Positions 1 through 5,107 of a stretch of DNA of 5,759 nt are shown here, in pieces; the first letter of the stretch is position 1, and every line of letters begins with the position of its first letter. Source of the DNA: JAZQNF01 sp045641505 (GTDB taxonomy: Bacteria > Bacillota > Clostridia > Lachnospirales > Bianqueaceae); NCBI GenBank assembly GCA_045641505.1, contig JAZUHB010000073.1, positions 1 through 5,759 on the forward strand. The letters are read 5' to 3'. A program made the translations under genes and the position numbers. Under the pieces are notes generated by a model. The model was not told the origin of the DNA. It saw only the letters and a list, made by a program, of their open reading frames with translations, and ran no database searches.

Positions 1-1
1 C

Positions 2-613
2 GTGAGAAATTTCGGCTACAATCTGTGCGGCGTCGATTACCGGGAGATCCCCGAGCATAACATCCGGGACATCCTGGAGGACTGCCTGAACGCCTACAAG
101 GCGATGCTTGAGCGCTACAAGCCGGCCGACATCTGCTTCATGGGCGATTCCGCGGGCGGCCATCTCGTGTTCGCGCTGAGCCATCTGCTGAAGGACGAGG
201 GCCTTCCCCTGCCCGGCGGCATCGTCGCGCTCTCCCCTGTCATGCAGTTCGAGCGCTACGCCTACAGCTACTATGAGTGCTCCGGCAAGACCGACATGGG
301 CATCACCTTCGGCATCAACGAGCGGGTCTACCCCTCCCTGAAGGGCGACCTCGACTACACGCACAAGTACGTTTCGCCCCTGGCCGGTGACTTCAGCGGC
401 TTCCCGAGCGTCTACATCGACGCCTCCGACCGCGAGTCCCTCCGCGACGACGCGCGCATGGCCTTCGTCAAGCTGAAGGAAGCGGGCGCCGACGTCGAAT
501 ACCACGAGCTCGAGGGCTTCTTCCACGACCAGGCGCCCCACGTGAAGGCCGGCTACGTCCGCCGGAAGCAGCATCCGCTGATCGTGAAGTTCCTGAACAA
601 GGTGCTCGGCTGA
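2..613 (+). CDS. alpha/beta-hydrolase (esterase/lipase class), 5'-truncated by window edge
   Basis: The visible 203 residues are the C-terminal two thirds of an alpha/beta-hydrolase of the Aes / hormone-sensitive-lipase-like class, which hydrolyses carboxyl esters; the substrate cannot be read from the sequence. The nucleophile elbow GDSAGG places the serine at about residue 50 of the visible part. A VDYREIPEH segment near residue 11 matches the 'DYRLAPEH' strand that follows the oxyanion HGGG loop in this family. The acid is probably Glu145 (or Asp143) in ASDRESLRDD, and the histidine is His175 in EGFFHD. The HGGG motif itself is absent and family members are usually about 300 residues, so the GTG at position 2 is almost certainly internal and the gene begins upstream of the window. 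No signal peptide can be judged. It ends with TGA and is followed by a repeat tract and an intrinsic terminator, so it is the last gene of its transcript. It converges on the minus-strand genes to the right. Confidence 0.9.
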   Translation: MRNFGYNLCGVDYREIPEHNIRDILEDCLNAYKAMLERYKPADICFMGDSAGGHLVFALSHLLKDEGLPLPGGIVALSPVMQFERYAYSYYECSGKTDMGITFGINERVYPSLKGDLDYTHKYVSPLAGDFSGFPSVYIDASDRESLRDDARMAFVKLKEAGADVEYHELEGFFHDQAPHVKAGYVRRKQHPLIVKFLNKVLG

Positions 614-630
614 GCGGGCGGAGGATTTCG

Positions 631-698
631 GTTTGCCGATCTGAACCCGGGTTGCCGACCTGAACCCGGTTTGCCGATCTGAACCTGGGTTGCCGACC
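631..698. repeat. short tandem repeat, 38-bp period with ~19-bp half-units
   Basis: A 20-base unit GTTTGCCGATCTGAACCCGG (631-650) is followed by a close variant GTTGCCGACCTGAACCCG (651-668). The pair then repeats at 669-688 (one base changed) and 689-698 (partial). The period is therefore 38 bp with two alternating half-units. Each half-unit junction carries AACCCGGGTT-type palindromes, and CCGGGTT at 647-653 can pair with AACCCGG at 663-669 across a 9-base loop. The tract lies 17 bases after the hydrolase stop and before its terminator, so it is probably in that gene's 3' untranslated region. The function is unknown; it could be a slippage product or a small structured element. Confidence 0.8.
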
Positions 699-709
699 GT
701 AAAAAAGCC

Positions 710-757
710 CGCCGAAGAGGAATCATTCACCTCTCCGGCGCGTTTCTTGTGTTTGAT
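710..757 (+). terminator. intrinsic terminator after the hydrolase gene
   Basis: An 11-bp stem with one A/C mismatch (710-720 with 730-740, CGCCGAAGAGG against CCTCTCCGGCG) and a 9-base loop is followed by the T-rich run CGTTTCTTGTGTTT. An AAAAAA tract at 701-706 lies just upstream, so the same hairpin could also stop minus-strand transcripts arriving from the TetR side. It sits about 97 bases after the hydrolase stop. A second hairpin, GGCCTGC 765-771 with GCAGGCC 796-802, follows and may act as a backup. Confidence 0.75.
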
Positions 758-853
758 GTATTTTGGCCTGCGCTTGCTGCTTTTTTGCCGAGTCGGCAGG
801 CCCTGAAAGGGGGCGGAGTTGCAGGAAAGCGGGCGGTCGCCGCGGGGATCGCG

Positions 854-1213
854 GCCTTCGTCTCATTTTTGGGAGCACTTGTTCAAATTTTACGACAAAT
901 CGGTGAAAAAGCGGAAACTTGTCGTAAAGCAAAAAATTGCTTTTTCAAGATTTACGACAAATTTGGCAAAAGCGAGAAATCTGTCGTAAAGTTTACCTGT
1001 CTCGGCGGCTTGAGATGCGCCTTCAGCCGGTTATTTTCCGTCCCCGCCGCACATAATCCCGAAATGATGCATCCAATTTACGACAAAAACGCCAAGAACG
1101 ACAAGTTTGACGTAAACCTCGAAAATGGCGCCCTTGCATTTACGTCAAATTCCTCGAAATTCATCGATTTGTCGTAAATTTTCCGTTTTGCACTCAAAAA
1201 ATGAGACGAAGGC
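854..1213. mobile_element. MITE-like palindromic element, ~360 bp, non-coding
   Basis: The segment is bounded by inverted ends. The 17 bases at 854-870 (GCCTTCGTCTCATTTTT) are an exact reverse complement of 1197-1213. After an 18-base poorly matched gap of equal length on both sides, the 14 bases at 889-902 (TTTACGACAAATCG) exactly match the reverse complement of 1165-1178. The ends thus align without gaps over 49 bp. The interior is AT-richer than the surroundings and full of inverted TTTACGACAAA boxes. It contains no gene: open frames that cross it only translate the boxes as recurrent 'IYDK' peptides. A GCG triplet flanks both ends (851-853, 1214-1216), which is too short to prove a target duplication. 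Long inverted ends, no transposase and location between convergent genes fit a non-autonomous miniature element; a structured regulatory or protein-binding site is the alternative. Confidence 0.55.
889..1178. repeat. eight TTTACGACAAA-like boxes in two groups, alternating orientation
   Basis: Group one contains TTTACGACAA at 889-898, its reverse complement TTGTCGTAAA at 919-928, TTTACGACA at 951-959 and TGTCGTAAA at 982-990. Group two contains AATTTACGACAAA at 1075-1087, the variant TTTGACGTAAA at 1106-1116, its exact reverse complement TTTACGTCAAA at 1139-1149, and TTTGTCGTAAATT at 1168-1180. Box centres within each group are about 30, 32 and 30 bases apart, then 30, 33 and 30. The groups are about 96 bases apart. 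In group one neighbouring boxes form hairpins; in group two the outer pair (13 bp) and inner pair (11 bp) nest. A small hairpin, AAAGCAA 926-932 with TTGCTTT 937-943, lies between boxes two and three. Confidence 0.8.
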
Positions 1214-1351
1214 GCGGCGAATGCGCCGAAATGTGCAGGCGGGACAGAACCGCGGGGCAAAGCCCGGGCCCCAAAGGCCGCCGGGCCGCCGAGCAACCGA
1301 GCAGCCGCGCCGCCGCGCAACCGCGCCGCGGCGCCGCGGCCCCTGCGGGCC
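1214..1351. other. GC-rich low-complexity intergenic stretch with a 16-bp perfect palindrome
   Basis: This stretch between the palindromic element and the TetR stop codon is nearly all G and C, with repeated CCGCG, GCCGCC and GAGCAACCG words. GCCGCGGCGCCGCGGC at 1325-1340 is a perfect 16-bp palindrome 11 bases beyond the TetR stop. A small hairpin, CGGCG 1215-1219 with CGCCG 1224-1228, lies near the element edge. No U-tract follows the palindrome on the minus strand, so it is not a classical intrinsic terminator. Frames across it translate only to Arg/Pro/Ala-rich peptides, and no gene is supported. Confidence 0.6.
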
Positions 1352-1879
1352 TTACCAGTCCTTGTACGCGTTCATCACGAGCCGGATCATCTCGTCGATG
1401 GAGAGGTCGAAATCCCGGAGCATCCACTCCGTCATGATGCCGACGCCCACCCACGCGCGGCAGGCGAAGCGGTAATAGTCGTTCCTGCTGACCTCGCCGG
1501 CCTCGTTCTTCGAGTTCGACTGGATGATCATCTTGGAGAACATGTCGAAATACCGCCCGGGGTTCGACAGATAGAACGCGCGGAAGAAGCGCTCGTTGCT
1601 CCGGACGACGGAAAAGTAGTAATACAGCGCCCTTTCCACCCCCTCGTAGCGCTCGATGCCGCCGTCGATCGCGGTGGTGGTCCACACGCTGTCCATCTTC
1701 TTCAGCAGGATCTCGTCGATGTCGGAGTAATTCCGGTAGAACGAATTCCGGCACACGCCGGCCTCCTCGACGATGTCCTTCACGGAGAGCTTCGAGGTCT
1801 CCCTCTTCTTATCGATGATCAGGACGCACAGCGCCTCGAAGATCATCGTGGAAACGTCCTTTTCCCGCTTGATATTCAT
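1352..1879 (-). CDS. TetR/AcrR-family transcriptional regulator
   Basis: This is a 175-residue DNA-binding repressor of TetR/AcrR type. The N-terminal helix-turn-helix spans about residues 12-58. It contains LSVKDIVEEAGVCRNSFYRN (31-50), the family's second and recognition helices ending in the typical aromatic-rich FYRNYSDIDEIL stretch. The remaining ~115 residues are alpha-helical and should hold the ligand pocket and dimer interface; they carry many aromatic residues (YYYF near 86-89, RFFRAFY near 97-103). The length is slightly short for the family (about 180-220) but complete. The ATG at 1879 overlaps the TGA of the upstream PAP2 gene (ATGA), which indicates translational coupling and fixes the start. 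The ligand is unknown. Being last in a MATE-PAP2-TetR run suggests autoregulation of that run, which is an inference. Confidence 0.9.
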   Translation of the reverse strand: MNIKREKDVSTMIFEALCVLIIDKKRETSKLSVKDIVEEAGVCRNSFYRNYSDIDEILLKKMDSVWTTTAIDGGIERYEGVERALYYYFSVVRSNERFFRAFYLSNPGRYFDMFSKMIIQSNSKNEAGEVSRNDYYRFACRAWVGVGIMTEWMLRDFDLSIDEMIRLVMNAYKDW

Positions 1880-2796
1880 TGCTTTTTTTTCGTCCCGAAA
1901 CGCCCGAACGCCAGCGGGTAGACGCCCAGCAGCAGGAAGACCAGGATAGCGTAGCGCGCCGCCCGCACGATGAACGCCGGCAGCGTGCCGCTGTTGAGGA
2001 AGTCCGCGGAGAACGGCAGCTTCATCAGCTCGTTCAGGCCCAGATAGAGCCCCGCGCCGACGAGCGTGCGGAGGATCGCCGGCAGCGCCTTCTTCGTGCC
2101 CTCGAAGCGCACGAAGCGCTCCTCGAACAGGATGCCCAGGGTGCCGCCCAGGAGCATCCCGTAGCCCGAGAAATAATCGTTGGTCCGGGCGACGAAGAAG
2201 CCCGCCAGCCCCAGCACGTTCAGGATCAGAAGCGCCCGATTGCGCCCGACCGCCTTCTCCAGCAGACAAAACAGCCCGACGCACGCAAAGCCGATCGCCC
2301 ACCCGACCAGCACGTCGGTCGGATAATGCACGCCCAGCGCAAAGCGCGACACGCCCACCAGCAGGGTCAGCACGACGCAGGCGGCCACCCACCCCGCACG
2401 CTTCGACCGCGCGGCCAGCGGCCCGTAGATCGCGGTGCAGTCCGCCGCGTGCCCGCTCGGGAACGCAAACTCCTGCGCCACGACGTCATAGATATCGCCC
2501 TCGCTGCTGACCGCCTTCAGGCACTTGATCCGCGGATCGACCATGTACGGCCGCAGCCGCTGCACCAGGCTCTTGACGAAGGGATTGACGCAGTTCACCA
2601 GCGACAGATACACCAGCAGCCGCTTCCCCAGTTCCTTGTCCAGGGCCCAGTAAAACAGCCCGATGATCCCGACCAGCACGAGCGCATCGCCGAACTCCGT
2701 GATGACGGCGGCGATCCCGACGACCCACTCCGGCATGAACTGCTGCAGAAAAATGATGAGTTGGTTTTCCCACTCGAACGCGAACGCATTGCCCAT
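1876..2796 (-). CDS. PAP2-family integral membrane phosphatase
   Basis: This 306-residue polytopic membrane protein carries all three signatures of the PAP2 / phosphatidic-acid-phosphatase superfamily. These are KSLVQRLRP (KX6RP, residues 75-83), PSGH (113-116) and SRFALGVHYPTD (SRX5HX3D, 150-161). The two histidines (116 and 157) and Asp161 are the expected catalytic residues. Enzymes of this type remove phosphate from lipid phosphates or polyprenyl pyrophosphates at the membrane; which substrate applies here cannot be told. Hydrophobic segments flank the motifs, and a C-terminal extension (about 185-295) has several further hydrophobic stretches, making it longer than the ~200-residue minimal enzymes. 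The ATG at 2796 has AAAGGA (2809-2804) seven bases upstream. The tail is basic (GTKKKQ). It overlaps the TetR gene by four bases and follows the MATE gene by 123 bp on the same strand. Confidence 0.93.
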   Translation of the reverse strand: MGNAFAFEWENQLIIFLQQFMPEWVVGIAAVITEFGDALVLVGIIGLFYWALDKELGKRLLVYLSLVNCVNPFVKSLVQRLRPYMVDPRIKCLKAVSSEGDIYDVVAQEFAFPSGHAADCTAIYGPLAARSKRAGWVAACVVLTLLVGVSRFALGVHYPTDVLVGWAIGFACVGLFCLLEKAVGRNRALLILNVLGLAGFFVARTNDYFSGYGMLLGGTLGILFEERFVRFEGTKKALPAILRTLVGAGLYLGLNELMKLPFSADFLNSGTLPAFIVRAARYAILVFLLLGVYPLAFGRFGTKKKQ

Positions 2797-2827
2797 AGGA
2801 GGATCCTTTCTTTTGGAGGGAAATTAC

Positions 2828-2852
2828 CGCAGGCGGGCATGACCGGCCTGCG
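2828..2852. terminator. hairpin between MATE and PAP2 genes, possible weak terminator or leader stem
   Basis: CGCAGGC at 2828-2834 pairs perfectly with GCCTGCG at 2846-2852, and two more base pairs are possible beyond one mismatch. On the minus strand it is followed only by GTAATTTCCC, a poor U-tract, so read-through from MATE into PAP2 is likely. On the plus strand it is followed by CGCTTTTGTTTTC, although no plus-strand gene leads into it. It may weaken MATE read-through or lie in the PAP2 leader. Confidence 0.35.
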
Positions 2853-2865
2853 CGCTTTTGTTTTC

Positions 2866-2894
2866 AGCGTAGCACAAGGGCGGCGGCAAGGCAA
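2866..2894 (-). promoter_or_regulatory. possible weak promoter for PAP2-TetR
   Basis: On the minus strand TTGCCT (2894-2889) is followed after 17 bases by TACGCT (2871-2866), preceded by TGC as an extended -10. The match to consensus is modest (4 of 6 and 3 of 6), and the region is GC-rich, so this could be chance. If used, the transcript would start near 2859 and carry the 2828-2852 hairpin in its leader. Confidence 0.25.
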
Positions 2895-2919
2895 GGGGGA
2901 GACGGCCCTTCCCTCCGCG

Positions 2920-4242
2920 TCACTCCACCTCAAGGATATTGTATTTGTTTTTCCGGAGGAAGACGGCGTACGCAACGCCGGAAACGATACTGTCGAAGGC
3001 GTTGCCGAGGCCGAACATCAGCGCGATGCCGACGAGGGTCGGCGTCCAGACGCCGGTGAGATACAGGACGAAGAAGGTGCCGTAATACACCGAGTTCGTC
3101 ACGACCGACTCGAACAGCATGTACGCCGTTTTGCCCCGGCCGTAAAATGTGCAGTCGAAGACGTTCTGAAATGCGTACAGGACGTAGAAGCCAAGCAGGA
3201 GCATGACCAGCCCGAACAGCTTGTCGGTGTCGGAATAGCCGAGAACATGGCGCATAAACGGCTTGTAGGCGGGAATGAGCAGGACCCACAGGAGGCACAC
3301 GGCCGCGGTAACGGCGAAGTAGCCGAGCGAGTTTTTCCCGACGGCCTTTTCGTCCGCGGCGGTCTCCTGCTTGATCAGCTCGCCGAGCTGGGTAACCGGC
3401 AGCAGCAGCCAGCCCCAGATAAAATTGTTCGCTACCCAATAGGTGCCCTGCTCGCCGACCATGTTCACCATGCGCGAAACCATCAGCATATAGGCAAGAT
3501 TGCGGACGAAGGATTCGAGCCCGGAGATCCCGCCGACCTTGGCGAAATCCTTTGCCCACGCGAAGGAAAACCGGCCCCTGCTGAAGACGCGGCAGCCCTG
3601 ACCGTCGAGCAGGACGAGCGCCGAGGCAAGAAGCAGCGCGTTCACGAGGATATTGGAAACGCCGATGCCGTTTACGCCGAGCCTGAGCGAGCACGGCAGC
3701 TCGGACACCAGGAAAGTGTCCGAAACGAGGCAGAGAACGAGCCGGACGCCCGTCAGGATATACACGAGGAGGTCCTTCCCGAGGGAAATCAGGGCAACGG
3801 AGGCGAAGCTGAAGAGGATCCCGAAAATGTTGGCGATCCCCTCGATGCGGATGTACGCGGCGGATTCACGGATGATATCGGGCGAGGCGGCCATCGCCGC
3901 AAGCAGGGGCTCCGCAAAGACCATTATCACGGTCGACAGAAGTGTGTAGACGCTGAGCGAGATCAGGAGGCCGGTCTTCACGCGGTTGGTAAATTCCTGC
4001 TTGTCGGAGACGACCTTGCCCATGAAGAAGAACAGGGGCAGAATGATGGCCTCGTTCACGATCTCATAAATCAGATTGACCCAGCTGAGCTGGCCCGCGA
4101 TCGAGTAGGCCCATTCGCCGGGCAGCTGCCCGAGGAAGAATGTGCGGACCGTCGTATAGACGGCGGGGCACAGCCCAAGCACGAGGAGCGCCGTATACAG
4201 CTGAAAGTTGATGTTTCGTAAAGATTTGAAAACCTTGCTCAT
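2920..4242 (-). CDS. MATE-family efflux transporter
   Basis: This 440-residue polytopic membrane protein fits the length (about 440-460) and the twelve-helix pattern of MATE (multidrug and toxic compound extrusion) transporters, cation-coupled antiporters of the cytoplasmic membrane. Hydrophobic segments recur throughout in two halves, for example at about 15-32, 55-75, 90-110, 135-155, 160-180, 193-212 and then 245-262, 270-288, 305-325, 342-360, 375-397, 402-428. Soft family features include the N-terminal helix with a following RTFFLGQL loop, and VNGIGVSNILVNALLL (189-204) in a position typical of MATE helix 6. Assignment rests on overall pattern rather than one diagnostic motif, and the substrate is unknown. 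The ATG at 4242 has GGAGATGA upstream on the minus strand and a good promoter 34-42 bases away. It is followed by PAP2 and TetR genes on the same strand. Confidence 0.82.
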   Translation of the reverse strand: MSKVFKSLRNINFQLYTALLVLGLCPAVYTTVRTFFLGQLPGEWAYSIAGQLSWVNLIYEIVNEAIILPLFFFMGKVVSDKQEFTNRVKTGLLISLSVYTLLSTVIMVFAEPLLAAMAASPDIIRESAAYIRIEGIANIFGILFSFASVALISLGKDLLVYILTGVRLVLCLVSDTFLVSELPCSLRLGVNGIGVSNILVNALLLASALVLLDGQGCRVFSRGRFSFAWAKDFAKVGGISGLESFVRNLAYMLMVSRMVNMVGEQGTYWVANNFIWGWLLLPVTQLGELIKQETAADEKAVGKNSLGYFAVTAAVCLLWVLLIPAYKPFMRHVLGYSDTDKLFGLVMLLLGFYVLYAFQNVFDCTFYGRGKTAYMLFESVVTNSVYYGTFFVLYLTGVWTPTLVGIALMFGLGNAFDSIVSGVAYAVFLRKNKYNILEVE

Positions 4243-4275
4243 GACCGCTCATCTCCGACTGACATAATTTTGCTT

Positions 4276-4284
4276 ATTATACCA
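4276..4284 (-). promoter_or_regulatory. extended -10 promoter of the MATE gene
   Basis: The minus strand reads TGG-TATAAT (4284-4276), a perfect -10 hexamer with the TGn extension. No good -35 hexamer lies 16-18 bases upstream in the GC-rich DNA, which is tolerated in extended -10 promoters. Transcription would start near 4269, giving a leader of about 27 bases that contains the GGAGATGA ribosome-binding site. It lies downstream of the rbr terminator, so the MATE unit is transcribed separately. Confidence 0.65.
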
Positions 4285-4331
4285 CAAAAGCCGCTTCCCG
4301 CGACTCCCGCCCGGCCGCGCTTTTTCCGAAT

Positions 4332-4362
4332 AAAAAAACACGGAAGCGCGGGCTTCCGTGTT
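4332..4362 (-). terminator. intrinsic terminator ending the rubrerythrin transcript
   Basis: A perfect 11-bp stem (AACACGGAAGC 4337-4347 with GCTTCCGTGTT 4352-4362) and a four-base loop are followed on the minus strand by seven T residues (4338-4332, the first two within the stem). This is a textbook rho-independent terminator for minus-strand transcription. It lies 131 bases beyond the rbr stop codon, an unusually long gap, and separates rbr from the MATE unit. Confidence 0.88.
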
Positions 4363-4493
4363 CGTGTGAAGGCTTTTACTCGGCGAAGGTGACCGGGACA
4401 TCGCGGGGGTTCAGCCCTCTCCGAGGATGACGGCGGCCCATTGCTCCTCCGTTCCGCGGGCTGAAGCGGTCCGAGAACGCCGCCGCCCGGACC
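4363..4493 (-). other. rbr 3' region; possible 21-codon reading frame or gene remnant
   Basis: Between the rbr stop and the terminator the minus strand has an ATG frame of 21 codons (4441-4376, TAA stop). GGAGG (4450-4446) lies four bases upstream, somewhat too close. Its last codons (LNPRDVPVTFAE) all end in C or G except GAT, like the real genes here, and its stop is only 13 bases from the terminator, the spacing usual for a true last gene. The frame stays open upstream to the rbr stop. In another frame the peptide EEQWAAVILGEG precedes the same spot, so a one-base shift would join two protein-like pieces. I do not recognise the product. It may be a decayed C-terminus, a tiny gene or plain 3' untranslated RNA. 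Confidence 0.25.
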
Positions 4494-5033
4494 TTAGTAG
4501 TTTTCCGCGTTCACCTCGAAGTAGGACTGAGGATGCAGGCAGGTGGGGCAGATCTCGGGGGCCTTCTCGCCGACGACGATGTGGCCGCAGTTGCGGCACT
4601 CCCAGATCTTGACCTCGCTCTTCGCGAAGACCTGGGCAGTCTCGACGTTCTTCAGCAGCGCGCGGTAGCGCTCCTCGTGATGCTTCTCGATCGCGGCGAC
4701 CAGGCGGAAGCGGGCGGCCAGCTCGGGGAAGCCCTCCTCCTCGGCGGTCTTGGCGAAGCCCTCGTACATGTCGGTCCACTCGTAGTTCTCGCCGTCCGCT
4801 GCGGCGGCCAGATTCTCGGCGGTGCTGCCGATGCCGCCCAGCTCCTTGAACCAGAGCTTCGCGTGCTCCTTCTCGTTGTTCGCGGTCTTCTCGAAGAGCG
4901 CGGCGATCTGCTCGTAGCCCTCCTTCTTCGCCTTGGACGCGAAGTAGGTGTACTTGTTGCGCGCCTGCGACTCGCCCGCGAAGGCGGCCTCGAGGTTCTT
5001 TTCGGTCTGGGTTCCTGCGTACTTGTTTGCCAT
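4494..5033 (-). CDS. rbr: rubrerythrin
   Basis: This 179-residue cytoplasmic non-haem iron protein reduces hydrogen peroxide to water in anaerobes, taking electrons through its rubredoxin-like site. The N-terminal four-helix diiron domain shows FAGESQARNKY (Glu21) and NNEKEHA (Glu54, His57). It also shows the AEEEGF cluster (Glu98-100) and IEKHHEERY (Glu116, His119), which matches the paired E...ExxH pattern of the family. The C-terminal rubredoxin-like domain has WECRNCG (Cys146, Cys149) and CPTCLHPQSYFEV (Cys162, Cys165), all four iron-binding cysteines being present. Length and order match full-length rubrerythrin. The ATG at 5033 has AGGAG (5047-5043) nine bases upstream. It follows the DUF2804 gene by 74 bp and ends in a strong terminator. 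No PerR-type operator is evident. Confidence 0.97.
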   Translation of the reverse strand: MANKYAGTQTEKNLEAAFAGESQARNKYTYFASKAKKEGYEQIAALFEKTANNEKEHAKLWFKELGGIGSTAENLAAAADGENYEWTDMYEGFAKTAEEEGFPELAARFRLVAAIEKHHEERYRALLKNVETAQVFAKSEVKIWECRNCGHIVVGEKAPEICPTCLHPQSYFEVNAENY

Positions 5034-5053
5034 TTTCGGTTTCTCCTTTTTTT

Positions 5054-5083
5054 GTATTAGCTGTATTATTCCGGCGCCTTCAA
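5054..5083 (-). promoter_or_regulatory. possible rbr promoter with duplicated TAATAC
   Basis: On the minus strand TTGAAG (5083-5078) is followed after 18 bases by TAATAC (5059-5054). An identical TAATAC lies at 5068-5063, so the two form a direct repeat spaced by three bases. The implied leader is very short, about 14 bases, ending just before the ATG with the AGGAG site at its start. The hexamers match consensus only partly. No clear terminator separates this site from the DUF2804 gene, so read-through is also possible. Confidence 0.3.
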
Positions 5084-5107
5084 TGTCTCCGGCGGTGTCT
5101 TTTTTTG

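Noticed and set aside
749..1177. Plus-strand frame of 142 codons and opposing short frames across the palindromic element
   Set aside because: Their only recurring feature, IYDK-like peptides, is the translation of the TTTACGACAAA boxes on both strands; there is no good ribosome-binding site or domain.
889..1180. CRISPR array
   Set aside because: The boxes are only ~10 bp, alternate in orientation and form nested inverted pairs, unlike direct CRISPR repeats of 24-40 bp; no cas gene is present.
1880..2392. N-terminal extension of the TetR frame up to 2392
   Set aside because: The upstream part is out-of-frame PAP2 sequence, Arg/Gly/Ala-rich; the helix-turn-helix protein begins naturally at the ATG at 1879.
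1879..4221. Open plus-strand frame of 780 codons antisense to PAP2 and MATE
   Set aside because: It is Arg/Gln/Asp/Glu/His-rich with no recognisable domain, spans two real genes and their spacer, and arises because GC-rich third positions on the minus strand suppress stops in the opposite frame.
5071..5106. Plus-strand hairpin CGCC/GGCG followed by a T run as a terminator
   Set aside because: The stem is only four base pairs with a long loop, and no plus-strand gene leads into it; on the minus strand it has no U-tract.
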